From Bog-473 sp963788585 (lineage in GTDB: Bacteria; Actinomycetota; Acidimicrobiia; Acidimicrobiales; RAAP-2): DNA of 64,000 nt. Under the pieces are notes generated by a model, which was not told the origin of the DNA, ran no database searches, and was given only the letters and a program-made list of their open reading frames with translations. Both the position numbers and the translations under genes were made by a program. Below, one piece after another: positions 8,348-16,715 of this stretch. The first letter of the stretch is position 1; the number at the start of each line of letters is the position of its first letter. The stretch lies in NCBI GenBank assembly GCA_963788585.1, contig CAWBHA010000005.1:123720-187719 (forward strand), read 5' to 3'.

Positions 8348-9915
8348 TCCGTCGTCTCGTCCTCGCCGTGCTGGTGACAGCACTGCCCCTGCTGGCTGCC
8401 GTCATCACGGAGGCGCTGCCCGCCGGAGCACCCGCGCGCGCCGGCGCCGCAGCCGCGTCGACGCCGTCGGCCTATTGGTTGGTGGCCTCCGACGGGGGGA
8501 TCTTCTCCTTTGGGGGCGCGTCCTTCTACGGCTCGACAGGCGGCATGGTTCTCAACAAACCGGTCGTGGGGATGGCCGCCACCCACGACGGTCTGGGCTA
8601 CTGGCTCGTGGCCTCCGACGGCGGCATATTCAGCTACGGCGACGCGAAGTTCTACGGCAGCACCGGCAGCATCGCCCTCAACAAGCCGGTCGTGGGAATG
8701 GCGGTGACCCCCGACGGCGACGGCTATTGGCTCGTGGCCTCCGACGGTGGGATCTTCAGCTACGGCGACGCCCAGTTCTACGGAAGTACGGGCAGCATGC
8801 GGCTCAACCAGCCGGTGGTCGGTATGGCCGCCACGCCCGACGGGAAGGGCTACTGGCTCGTGGCGTCCGACGGTGGGATCTTCGCCTTCGGGGACGCCGC
8901 CTTCTACGGCAGCACCGGCAGCCTGGTGTTGAACAAGCCCGTCGTCGGAATGTTGGCCGGCCCAGGCGGCGCGGGCTATTTCTTGGTCGCGTCCGACGGC
9001 GGCATGTTCGCCTTCGGGTCGGCCCCCTTCTATGGATCGCTCGGAGGCGTGCCGATCAAGAACCCGATCGTGGCGGCGGCGGCCACCTCGAACTTCAGCG
9101 GCTATTGGTTCACGGACAGCGCGGGGCTGGTCTCCAATTTCGGCCAGGCCAGCTATTACGGCTCCGCGCCCCCGAACCTCTTCAGACCCATCGTGGGCAT
9201 GGCGGAGGCACCCGGCAACGGCTCCTTCGTCGGCGGCACATACCCGTCTGGGTCCTACGGCTACGACGTCAGCGTCTATCAGTGCAATAGCCTGCCGTCC
9301 GGCGATCACCAGATCGGCATTGTCCAGGTGGACGGCAGCTCGTACAACGGCACGCCGGGCAGCGAGAACCTGAACCCTTGTCTCGCAGAAGAGGCGGCCT
9401 GGGCCGGCGGCGGGCTGAACCTCTACACGTACTTGACATACGACACGTCGTCGACGAACGAGCCGGGTTGCAACGGCGACACCTCGTGCAATGCCGGCTA
9501 CACAGCCGGCATTCAGGCCTACCAGGACGCGGCAAACGCCGGCGTCAACGCCGGGGTGCCCTGGTGGCTCGACGTCGAGACTGCCGACGCCGGCTGGTCG
9601 AGCAACCTGACCGAAAACATGCAATTCGTCCAGGGCGCCCTGAACGCGCTGCACGAGACCGAGGGTGTGGCCGACGTCGGGATCTATGCCAGCCCCGGCG
9701 TGTGGAACAGCATCGTGGGTGACTACCAGCCCGACGTTCCCTATTGGATGGCTGACTACCTCAGCTCCCCGAGTGGCCCAGGCTCGTGCGGGGACATCTC
9801 CCGCTGGCAGGGACAGGGCGCGCAGCTCCCGAGTGGGCCACTCGAGCTCGTCCAGTACTTCAGTGGCCCGGTGCCCGGGAGCTCCGGCGACTACGACGAC
9901 GACTACGCCTGCTAG
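8344..9915 (+). CDS. Secreted protein: six-copy propeller-like repeat plus DUF1906 glycoside-hydrolase-like domain
   Basis: The TTG start at 8344 overlaps the aroG stop and opens a signal peptide (IRRLVLAVLVTALPLLAAV, then an Ala-rich cleavage region). About six repeats of roughly 42 residues follow (about 8470-9230), each built on YWLVASDGGIFSYGDA, FYGSTGS and LNKPVVGMA; the last are degenerate. The C-terminal ~220 residues begin GYDVSVYQC and include VPWWLDVETADAGW and VGIYASPGVWN, resembling the DUF1906/GH25-type TIM barrel linked to cell-wall hydrolysis. An acidic cluster (DVETAD) could be catalytic. I infer a wall-active exported protein in which the repeats give binding or spacing. Confidence 0.8.
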   Translation: MIRRLVLAVLVTALPLLAAVITEALPAGAPARAGAAAASTPSAYWLVASDGGIFSFGGASFYGSTGGMVLNKPVVGMAATHDGLGYWLVASDGGIFSYGDAKFYGSTGSIALNKPVVGMAVTPDGDGYWLVASDGGIFSYGDAQFYGSTGSMRLNQPVVGMAATPDGKGYWLVASDGGIFAFGDAAFYGSTGSLVLNKPVVGMLAGPGGAGYFLVASDGGMFAFGSAPFYGSLGGVPIKNPIVAAAATSNFSGYWFTDSAGLVSNFGQASYYGSAPPNLFRPIVGMAEAPGNGSFVGGTYPSGSYGYDVSVYQCNSLPSGDHQIGIVQVDGSSYNGTPGSENLNPCLAEEAAWAGGGLNLYTYLTYDTSSTNEPGCNGDTSCNAGYTAGIQAYQDAANAGVNAGVPWWLDVETADAGWSSNLTENMQFVQGALNALHETEGVADVGIYASPGVWNSIVGDYQPDVPYWMADYLSSPSGPGSCGDISRWQGQGAQLPSGPLELVQYFSGPVPGSSGDYDDDYAC

Positions 9916-10360
9916 CGCTGCCTCCCGCCCAGCCTCCGCCGTCCGCTACGAGTGGCGGGCGCCCTTCGCCAACGCCGACGTCAATCTGCTGCACGCGGAG
10001 GGCTTCGGTCATGCCGCGCTCGACATCGACTGGCGGAGCCAGGTCCAACGCCACAGCCTCGGGTGGGTGTGTGCGTACGACGACGAGCGGCTCGTCGGCT
10101 TCGTCAACGTCGCCTGGGACGGAGGTCTACACGCGTTCGTCGTCGACACGTTGGTCGCAGGGGAGCGTCGCCGAGCCGGGATCGGGAAGGGGCTGCTGGC
10201 GATGGCCGTGACCGAATGCCGGCGCGCAAAGTGCGAATGGGTCCACGTCGACTTCGGGGAGGAGCTCGAGGACTTCTACCTCGGTGCGTCTGGGTTCCGG
10301 CCGACCCCGGGCGGGCTGATCGGGCTCGGCGCGTCGGCGGAACAACCGGGCTCCGGCTAG
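9863..10360 (+). CDS. GNAT-family N-acetyltransferase
   Basis: From about 9941 the frame encodes a ~139-residue GNAT domain: AYDDERLVGFVNVAWDGG, then FVVDTLVAGERRRAGIGKGLLAMAV, which carries the R-x-x-G-I-G acetyl-CoA pyrophosphate loop, and a final LEDFYLGASGFRPTPGGLI. The substrate is unknown. The only start in reach is GTG at 9863, which overlaps the previous gene by 53 bases and adds a Thr-rich leader, so the true start is uncertain. The stop TAG lies in CTAG, which is also the stop of the convergent gene on the other strand. Confidence 0.75.
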   Translation: MARCPGAPATTTTTTPASAASRPASAVRYEWRAPFANADVNLLHAEGFGHAALDIDWRSQVQRHSLGWVCAYDDERLVGFVNVAWDGGLHAFVVDTLVAGERRRAGIGKGLLAMAVTECRRAKCEWVHVDFGEELEDFYLGASGFRPTPGGLIGLGASAEQPGSG

Positions 10361-11187
10361 GTCCGAGCGCCGGCGTCCGGGCCGACATCGTGGTCAAGCC
10401 GCGGTGTCTGCCAGAACACCTCGATGCGCTCGAGGAGTCCGGTCTCATCGAGGTCGAAGGCGTAGGCCTCCTCCAGATGCAATTCGAGGTCTGGATAACC
10501 GAGATGCTCGGTCACCCGCGCGAAGCCCGAGCGCCCACCGACCGCGTAGGTGATCCGATGCACATCGTTCGCGTACTGCTCGGGAACGGAGCGGGCGAGC
10601 AGGGCGACGTATGCCTGACGTCCCGAAACCTCGTCAGCGAGCGGGCCCACGCGCACCACGTCGGGCGCCAACACTCCCGAAAGCGCTGCCCAGTCACGTG
10701 CGCTCAGGAAGGCGAAGAAGCGCTCGATCGCCCCGTCCCAGGCGGGATCACGCCCGGCCATGACGTTCTCGAGCCGCTGGCGAACGTGCTCGCCTTGGGT
10801 CCCCAACTCCCCCAGCATGGAGGCGACCAATCCATCCTCTGGCGTGATGACGCCCAAAAGCAGGTGCTCAGTGCCGATTTCCGGCGAGTGCCGAGCGACG
10901 GCAACGCGTAGCGCTCGCTCCAAGGCCTGCTTTGCCGCCGGCGTGAACGGGGGCGAGCTCGGTGACGACCCTGGGGTGCGAGGTCCGACGAGGCGCTCGA
11001 GCACCTTGCGTGCGCGAGCGACCTCGATACCCGTCGATGCCAAGACGCGGCCGGCCACACCATGCTCTTCGGCGGCGAGCCCCAGGAGGATGTGCTCAGC
11101 ACCAATGGAGGTGTGCCCGAGGAGACGGGACTCCTGCTGGGCCAGCACGAGGACGCGGCGGGATCGGTCCGACAACCGTTCGAACAC
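10357..11187 (-). CDS. Clp N-domain protein fused to a SnoaL/NTF2-like domain
   Basis: Residues ~1-150 contain two Clp N-terminal (substrate/adaptor-binding) repeats: FERLSDRSRRVLVLAQQESRL, TSIGAEHILLGL, then FTPAAKQALERALRVA and IGTEHLLLGVI. Residues ~155-270 look like a SnoaL/NTF2-like cone: WDGAIERFFAFLSARDWAAL, VVRVGPLADEVSGRQAY, and HLEEAYAFDLDETGLLERIEVFW. There is no AAA+ domain, so this is not ClpC itself. The GTG at 11187 is the family-consistent start. The combination could tether a ligand-binding or enzymatic cone to Clp machinery, which is my inference. Confidence 0.75.
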   Translation of the reverse strand: MFERLSDRSRRVLVLAQQESRLLGHTSIGAEHILLGLAAEEHGVAGRVLASTGIEVARARKVLERLVGPRTPGSSPSSPPFTPAAKQALERALRVAVARHSPEIGTEHLLLGVITPEDGLVASMLGELGTQGEHVRQRLENVMAGRDPAWDGAIERFFAFLSARDWAALSGVLAPDVVRVGPLADEVSGRQAYVALLARSVPEQYANDVHRITYAVGGRSGFARVTEHLGYPDLELHLEEAYAFDLDETGLLERIEVFWQTPRLDHDVGPDAGART

Positions 11188-11222
11188 TCCCCAGAGCCTG
11201 CCACGCCCATCCCGGTCGGGCG

Positions 11223-11759
11223 TCAGAGGGTCGCCGAAACCACCTTCCGACGCAGCAGGTCGGCGTTGGCACTCAGGGAGTCCGTGGCGTCGAGGACCAG
11301 GTCGACGCCGGGCGGCGGGAGCCATGACGCACGTGCCCGTTCCACATGACCCCAATCGAGCTCGTACCAGTTGGGAATATGCCGGTCGCGCCCCTCGACC
11401 CGGGCACGGTGCAGCGCCTCGTCGCCACACGTCGTCATGACGACGAGGCTGTTGGCATGCTCTTCTTGCGCCAGCCGACGAGTCGCTTCGGTCTCACGCT
11501 CCCGTGCCACGCCGTCGAGCACGACAGAAGAGCCTGTCCGCAAATGGGATCGCGCCAACGCCCAGAGGAGTGACCATCCGACCGCGCGATGGCCCGGGGG
11601 ATCCATCGTATCGAGCGCGTGCTGGATCTCCGGAAACGGCCGAAGTCCACTCATCGCCCAGTCGTGGGAGAGCATCGGTACACCGAGCTCGTCGGCGGCG
11701 ACTTGTCCCATGGTCGACTTTCCAGTCGCCTGCAGCCCGGTAACCAAGATAAGGAGCAT
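11223..11759 (-). CDS. P-loop kinase of the zeta-toxin/AAA_33 type
   Basis: The 178-residue protein opens MLLILVTGLQATGKST, a Walker A loop, and continues with LDGVARERETEATRRLA, in the style of small nucleotide or sugar kinases (AAA_33, zeta-like). The Asp in MLSHDW could act as the base near the P-loop. A longer frame reaches 11819, but ATG 11759 starts at the domain edge. It lies about 20 bases downstream of the nucleotidyltransferase gene, so the pair may be co-expressed. The substrate is unknown. Confidence 0.7.
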   Translation of the reverse strand: MLLILVTGLQATGKSTMGQVAADELGVPMLSHDWAMSGLRPFPEIQHALDTMDPPGHRAVGWSLLWALARSHLRTGSSVVLDGVARERETEATRRLAQEEHANSLVVMTTCGDEALHRARVEGRDRHIPNWYELDWGHVERARASWLPPPGVDLVLDATDSLSANADLLRRKVVSATL

Positions 11760-11779
11760 TGGATTCGGCCGCCCTCGTC

Positions 11780-12403
11780 CTACGACCCGGCTGGACCGTC
11801 GGCGAGGCGCTCGAGCCACATGTGCCCGGGCGATGAGAGCGCGAGCGCCGAAGACAACCAGTCTCGTTCTTCCGCCATGAGAAACGGCACGACGCGGTCG
11901 AAATCGACCTGGTCCTTCTCACGAAGACTCGTGCTCTTGTACAGAAGCTGGATCTCAGGGGCGAGCGCCGAACGGCCGCTTCGGGACGCCCTCCCGCTCA
12001 GGCCGGCGACCGGCCGCCTGATCCGACGATCCCTCCGGTACACCCACTCGCTTCCGTCCACGTCGTCCACCATCACCTGGAGACACCAGGGCTCACTCGC
12101 GCCGCGCCGGCACCACACGTCATGTAGGTCCGCCCTTAGCGGCGCGCCCGGAGACCAGGGTCGCAGGACTCCCGTCCCGGGCGGGTCCGCGACATGGAGG
12201 TCCCACGCGGCGAAGTGCGCCCGGACCTGTGCGAGATCCGGGCGCAGAACCACCACGTCGGTGTCGTGGTGCTCGCGAGTCTGCGCCCCGATCAGGAGGT
12301 CGAGCGACCAACCGCCGCCGAGCCACCACGCGAAGCTGGCGTCGGAAAGCACTGCCTCGACGCCATCGGGCGACAAGGGCTTCCAGGGGCCGAGCTCGCC
12401 CAC
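11780..12403 (-). CDS. Nucleotidyltransferase of the aminoglycoside 2''-adenylyltransferase type
   Basis: The 207-residue product has the pol-beta-type motif WWLGGGWSLDLLIGAQTREHHDTDVVVLR, here given in parts: GGWSLDLLIG holds the G-G/S-x-D like element, and HHDTDVVVL supplies the metal-binding D-x-D. This layout, with G-x-x-T-R-x-H-x-D-x-D-V, is that of the PF10706-like family, which includes ANT(2'')-Ia. Resistance function is not shown; most chromosomal members have unknown substrates. The ATG at 12403 is used. Confidence 0.72.
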   Translation of the reverse strand: MGELGPWKPLSPDGVEAVLSDASFAWWLGGGWSLDLLIGAQTREHHDTDVVVLRPDLAQVRAHFAAWDLHVADPPGTGVLRPWSPGAPLRADLHDVWCRRGASEPWCLQVMVDDVDGSEWVYRRDRRIRRPVAGLSGRASRSGRSALAPEIQLLYKSTSLREKDQVDFDRVVPFLMAEERDWLSSALALSSPGHMWLERLADGPAGS

Positions 12404-12513
12404 CGCCGCAGACTATCCGAATGGTGCTTTCGGCCCATGAGCCGTCCGACGTGGACCGCTAGGGTGGGTTCGGACGTGGTGAACGGCAACATCGTCCGTG
12501 AGGGGACTCCGAG

Positions 12514-12630
12514 ATGAAATTGCACAGTGCGGTGTTACGCGCGCTCTGGCGACGAGGACTGATGGCGGCCGTCGTCGCAGCCCTCGCCGTCGTCGTCGCC
12601 GCGGTCCCACGCCCGGGAGCCGCCCGGTAG
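12514..12630 (+). CDS. 38-residue orphan signal peptide ORF
   Basis: ATG 12514 opens MKLHSAVLRALWRRG, then a hydrophobic Ala/Val core (LMAAVVAALAVVVAAV) and PRPGAAR before TAG. It is a near-perfect export signal with no mature domain. A GAGGGG stretch sits about nine bases upstream and a TAGGGT (-10-like) lies around 12461. It could be a truncated secreted-protein gene, a small membrane peptide, or chance. It is flanked by minus-strand genes on both sides. Confidence 0.35.
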   Translation: MKLHSAVLRALWRRGLMAAVVAALAVVVAAVPRPGAAR

Positions 12631-12658
12631 CTCCCGTTTGGACGCGCTGTCGAGGGGT

Positions 12659-13396
12659 TCAGTCCCCGACGGGCTTCTCCCAGACCGATACGTGCTTGGC
12701 GCTCTCGCTGGTGAAGGCCTCCCGTCCCCAGTCGGCCCAACGCTCACGCAACCGAAGACCGGCGAGGCGCGCCATTAGGTCCAACTCGGCCGGCCAGACG
12801 AAGCGGAACGGCGTCACGAAGGTCTCGGCTCGACCCTCGCTGAACCAATAGTGGTGTGAAACACCGAGCTGTTGCGCCACGTCGAGCGTGTCGAAGCCGA
12901 TCCGATTCGGCAGGAAGGTGAACACCCGCGTGGTCTCACCTGGGGGCAGGCGCCGCAGTGGTGGCACTTGGACCTCAATCACGAAAAACCCGCCCGGCTC
13001 GAGGTGTGCTGCCGCGTTGCAAAAGCACTCCACCTGGGCGTCCTGAGTGGTCACGTTCCCAATCGTGTTGTACACCAGATAGACGAGCCGAAAGCCTCCG
13101 TCCACCCTGGTCGAGGTGAAGTCGCCGATGGCCACATCGATGGATTCCCCACCCTCCTTGGCCCGCAGCTGCGCCACCATGTCCGGCGAGAGGTCGATCC
13201 CGCACACGGGTACCCCTCGTTGAAACAGGGGCACGGCGATGCGTCCCGTCCCGATGGCGAATTCCAGTGCCCGTCCGTCTCCCGCAAGGGAGGCGAGAAA
13301 CTCTACCGTTGCGCCGACCACTGCCGGCGCGAACATGTCGAGCGAATCCGAGTCGTAGGTCTTGGCGATCCGTTCGCCGAAGTAGTTCTCTCGCAT
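12659..13396 (-). CDS. Class I SAM-dependent methyltransferase
   Basis: The protein of about 245 residues has motif I as ALEFAIGTGRIAVPL, motif II around VCGIDLSPDMVAQLRAK, a DFTSTRVDGGFRLVYLVYNTIGNV segment typical of this subfamily (split here: DFTSTRVDGG, LVYLVYNTIGN), and an LEPGGFFVIEV motif. It methylates an unknown small molecule. I start at ATG 13396 (MRENYFGERIAKTYD), as the twelve residues upstream look non-homologous. It is followed on the same strand by unrelated accessory genes. Confidence 0.85.
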   Translation of the reverse strand: MRENYFGERIAKTYDSDSLDMFAPAVVGATVEFLASLAGDGRALEFAIGTGRIAVPLFQRGVPVCGIDLSPDMVAQLRAKEGGESIDVAIGDFTSTRVDGGFRLVYLVYNTIGNVTTQDAQVECFCNAAAHLEPGGFFVIEVQVPPLRRLPPGETTRVFTFLPNRIGFDTLDVAQQLGVSHHYWFSEGRAETFVTPFRFVWPAELDLMARLAGLRLRERWADWGREAFTSESAKHVSVWEKPVGD

Positions 13397-13503
13397 GAGC
13401 TCGCTTTCGAAGATGACGCGGCCGCGCGCCACGCGCGGAACGCCGGAAGTGTTTCATCGATGCTGCTGAGTGGCGCCGGCAGATTGCGGCCCGGCGCGAC
13501 GGC

Positions 13504-13944
13504 TCAATCCGTCTTGACCACCAACACCGCGCAGTGGGCCCCGTGGGCCACGGAGTTCGGGACGCTGCCGAGATAGCGACGGGCACCACGCATTCCCTTG
13601 CTCCCGACGACGATGAGATCGGCCCCCACATCTGCTGCCGTGTTGAGGATGACGTCGTCGGCGGGGCCTGCCGAGGCGTGCGCCTCCACGAGCTTGAGGT
13701 CGGACCCGAAGACCTCGATGGCCCGCTCACCGACCTGCTGTGCCGCCTCCTCCACGAGAGCCTGACCCGCCCCCGAGTCGATGAGGGGCGCGCCCGAGGC
13801 CGACGCCATGCCAGGCCGCGGCGCACGCACCGCCGTCACGACATGCAACTCGGAACCCCACGAGCGGGCCAGGTCCGCGGCTGCCTGCACCGCCCTGTCG
13901 GCGGTGGGAGAGCCGTCTGTGCCAACCACGACCTTCTCGTACAT
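13504..13944 (-). CDS. Universal stress protein (UspA family)
   Basis: The 146-residue single Usp domain begins MYEKVVVGTDGSPTADRAV and ends with the ATP-binding G-2x-G-9x-G(S/T) type motif, VVGSKGMRGARRYLGSVPNSV. ATP-binding Usp proteins act in stress and dormancy responses in Actinobacteria. The ATG at 13944 starts exactly at the first beta strand. The long open frame continuing upstream is an out-of-frame shadow of the hydrolase gene. Confidence 0.9.
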   Translation of the reverse strand: MYEKVVVGTDGSPTADRAVQAAADLARSWGSELHVVTAVRAPRPGMASASGAPLIDSGAGQALVEEAAQQVGERAIEVFGSDLKLVEAHASAGPADDVILNTAADVGADLIVVGSKGMRGARRYLGSVPNSVAHGAHCAVLVVKTD

Positions 13945-14006
13945 CGCTCCGTCCCCTTCTCCGCCGGAGCGCTCAGCGTAGCTGGGCCGTTGAAAGTCCG
14001 CCCGGC

Positions 14007-15223
14007 TCACCCCGCCATGGCGGCGTAAGCCGTTTGCCAGAAGGTCGTGAAGAGTGGAGGGGGTTCCGGCGACGTCATCGCCCGCGTGGTCAGCAGGATC
14101 CCGGTGAGGCCGCGCACCGGGTCGCTGGTCCAGACCGTTCCCGTGCCACCGTTCCAGCCGTAGCCCCACGGTACGGGCGGCTCGCCGACCAGCGGTCCTG
14201 GCGCAGCCATGCCGTACCCCCACCCTCCACCCTGGCCCCCCAGGAAGAGGGATCCGGATGCACGTTGGTGCGCCGTCAGGTGGTCCACCTTCATTGCGGC
14301 GACCGATTGCGGCGAGAGCAACTGCGCTCCCTCGTGACTGCCTCCGGCCACCAGCATGGAGACGAAGGCCCAGAAGTCGTCGAGCGTCGAGACGAGCATC
14401 CCCGCCCCGTTTGCCATCGCAGGTGGGTCGTTCCACCATCCGCCCGTCGGTGGATCGAGCAGGCCGAGGGTGCCGCTCTCGGCCTCGGGCATGTAGGCCG
14501 TGGTGAAGCGGTCTACCTTCTCGACCGGGACGCTGAACGAGGTGTCGGTCATTCCGAGGGGTTCGAACAGCCGCTCGCGCAGGAAGAGCTCGAGCGGCTG
14601 CCCACTGGCCCGCTCGAGGAGGATCCCCAACACCTGCGCGCCCGTGTTGTAGCGCCAATCAGCCCCGGGTTGGTGGAGCAACGGCAGCGTCGCGAAGAGC
14701 GCAATCCACTCGTCAGAGCCAAACGGTGGCGATGGGTCCAGGGCGGACCCAACGTTCGCAGTCCGAGTTCGGACTCGGCATCCTGGATGGGATAGGTGCC
14801 CGGCAGCGCCATGATGGCGCCGAAGCCCAGGCGAAAGGTCAGGAGGTCCTCGACGGTGATGGACCGCTCGGCCGGGGTCGTGTCGTCGAGACCGGCCTCC
14901 AGACCCCGCAGAACCCGGCGATCGGCCAACTCGGGGATGAACCGCTGGACCGGATCGTTGAGTGCGACGACTCCGTCGTCGATCAGGATCATGGCGCCCG
15001 CGGCCGTAATGGGCTCGGTCAGCGAGGCGATCCGAAAAATGGCCCGACGCGGCAGCGGCCTGGCGTCGCCGAGAGCGAGCGATCCCAGGACCTCGACCTG
15101 GACGTCGCCGCCCCTGGCCACCAGGGCCGCGAGCGCCGGCACGTCGCGTGCCTCGACGCTGGGCGCCAGGCGCTCGCGCAGCCACCCCGCTCTCCGCCTG
15201 TCCAACCCCGCGCTGCCGGTCAC
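14007..15223 (-). CDS. Beta-lactamase-fold serine hydrolase (class C/EstB-like), frameshifted and lacking the SxxK lysine
   Basis: The N-terminal half (to about 14745) and C-terminal half lie in different frames. The first reads to ELGLRTLGPP and the second resumes at SPPFGSDEWIALFATLPL; one missing base joins them. The YxN motif is present as WRYNTGAQVLG and the C-terminal HGxGWG-like segment as GGQGGGWGYGM. The catalytic S-x-x-K is read SLTE (RIASLTEPITAAGAM), with GAG where AAG is expected. An active enzyme of this fold needs the Lys, so the gene is either inactive, repurposed or mis-sequenced. The start is probably GTG 15223. Confidence 0.75.
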
Positions 15224-15279
15224 AGGCGCAGCGTCCGTCCCGGCTCCACGGACGCGGAGGCTAGCGGTAGCGTGCCCGC

Positions 15280-15669
15280 ATGGCGGCACTGAGCGACGTC
15301 GCGACCGTGGTTGCCGCATTGCCCGAGGTGACGGAAGGCGAGCGACATGGACACCGCACGTGGTTCGTCTCCGGGAAGGCGTTCGCCTGGGAACGCCCGT
15401 TCTCGAAGGCGGACCTGAAGCGATTCGGCGATGCCCGCCCGCCGCAAGGCCCCATCCTTGCGTTGCGCACCTCGGACCTGGCCGACAAGGAGGCGCTGCT
15501 GGCCGCGGGCACGAAGGGGTTCTTCACGATCCCGCACTTCGAGGGGTACGCCGCCGTTCTGGTGCAGCTCAAGGTCGTCGGGAAACTCCCGCTCCGAGAA
15601 GCCATCGAGGACGCGTGGCTCGCCAGCGCCCCCGAGCGACTCGCCAAGGACTATCTGCACGAGCCCTGA
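15280..15669 (+). CDS. MmcQ/YjbR-family (DUF419) protein
   Basis: The 129-residue protein fits the small CyaY-like MmcQ/YjbR family: ATVVAALPEVTEGERHGHRTW, FVSGKAFAWERPF, then FTIPHFEGYAAVLVQL and a final helix EAIEDAWLASAPERLAKDYL. Members are cytoplasmic and are thought to bind DNA or nucleotides, but a function is not established. The ATG at 15280 is separated by about 56 bases from the divergent hydrolase start. Confidence 0.8.
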   Translation: MAALSDVATVVAALPEVTEGERHGHRTWFVSGKAFAWERPFSKADLKRFGDARPPQGPILALRTSDLADKEALLAAGTKGFFTIPHFEGYAAVLVQLKVVGKLPLREAIEDAWLASAPERLAKDYLHEP

Positions 15670-15986
15670 CCCATCGGGCGTCGAGCTGACCGGTGAGCCG
15701 CCTCGTGCCGGTCGGCGCGTATACGCCGAGCCGACGAGATCCGTTTCGACTGCATACGACCCCTTCGCCGCCCATATACGACCGCGGACGAAGTACCCCG
15801 AGACGCCGTATACAGGGGAAACGAGGTCCCTGAAGTTCCCAGAGACGGATCGGGGTCAACCTCCGGGCCGCCGCACATACGGCCAGACCGAGACCCTCCG
15901 GAGCTGCCCTATACGGGCGGAACCCGACATCGGGTCCGACGGGCCCCACCGGGGAACCCCGAATGGCGGGGCCAAACAAGGGCCCG
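15670..15986. other. 317-base gene-free stretch with repeated ATACG-like motifs
   Basis: No convincing gene is seen. Six short ATAC-centred motifs occur, most as ATACG: near 15720, 15751, 15774, 15808, 15878 and 15911. They stand out from the GC-rich background, are irregularly spaced (about 23-70 bases) and resemble neither a CRISPR nor a terminator. They may be AT-rich protein-binding or -10-like sites. Confidence 0.4.
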
Positions 15987-16715
15987 CTAGGACCTCGGCA
16001 CCCCACACGAGTCGTTGAAGCGCAGCAGGATCCAGCGGTCCTCGGCCGGCACCCACTCCCACTCGGTCATGGAGGCGTGCACGATACGGACCCAGCCCCG
16101 CCGGTAGATCTCCGGCTTCACCCCGAGGAAGGCGATCATGGACGCCTCGATCACGCCGGCATGCACCGCTGCCACGACCAGCTCGCCCGGGTGCTCCGCC
16201 ACCACGGCTCGAACCGCGTCGGACGCCCGGACGACGAATTCGGACCAGCTCTCACCGCCCGGGGCGATGGCAAGGGACGGGTCGTCGTCCCAGTCGGGCA
16301 CACCGAACGCCGCGATCACCTCGTCCCAGGTCAGACCGTCGGCCTGCCCGGGGTGCAGCTCGCAGAGGTCGCAGCGCTGGATCACCGGACCGAGTGCCTT
16401 CGGGCCCGGACCCACCACCGGCCGCAGCCGCTCGGCCGTCTCCACCGCGCGGGGCAGCACGGACGAGTAGAGGGCCGTAGCCTCACGCAGCTCGCCGCTC
16501 TCGTAGAGGCGGTCCGCCAGGACAGCCACCTGCCGGCGGCCGAGATCGGTCAGACCGCTGCAGCCCGCCAGTCCGCCCACCACGCGGCTGACGTTGCATT
16601 CGGCCTCCCCGTGGCGCACGAGCACGATGCGCGACGCGCCCGCCTCGGGCGGGAACAGGCGCAGCACTCCCGCGGGGCCGCGATCGTCGTCCTCCGGAGC
16701 ACGGGCCTCGGTCAC
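15987..16715 (-). CDS. Histidine phosphatase (phosphoglycerate-mutase-like)
   Basis: The ~242-residue protein has the phospho-acceptor motif RIVLVRHGEAECN, an ALYSSVLPRAVETAERL helix with the second Arg, and the late VVAAVHAGVIEA that gives the second His. This is the branch-1 histidine phosphatase fold. M. tuberculosis has a glucosyl-3-phosphoglycerate phosphatase (GpgP) of this family near nadD/rsfS, so that role is possible but not shown. The GTG at 16715 overlaps the VWA gene's TGA, so it ends the obg-proBA unit. A short, less conserved N-terminus precedes the domain. Confidence 0.85.
   Translation of the reverse strand: MTEARAPEDDDRGPAGVLRLFPPEAGASRIVLVRHGEAECNVSRVVGGLAGCSGLTDLGRRQVAVLADRLYESGELREATALYSSVLPRAVETAERLRPVVGPGPKALGPVIQRCDLCELHPGQADGLTWDEVIAAFGVPDWDDDPSLAIAPGGESWSEFVVRASDAVRAVVAEHPGELVVAAVHAGVIEASMIAFLGVKPEIYRRGWVRIVHASMTEWEWVPAEDRWILLRFNDSCGVPRS

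Noticed and set aside
11780..12403. Aminoglycoside resistance gene
   Set aside because: The family motif is present, but chromosomal members mostly have other or unknown substrates and the context gives no resistance island.
15700..15925. CRISPR array
   Set aside because: The ATACG motifs are too short and irregularly spaced, and no repeat-spacer unit or cas gene is present.
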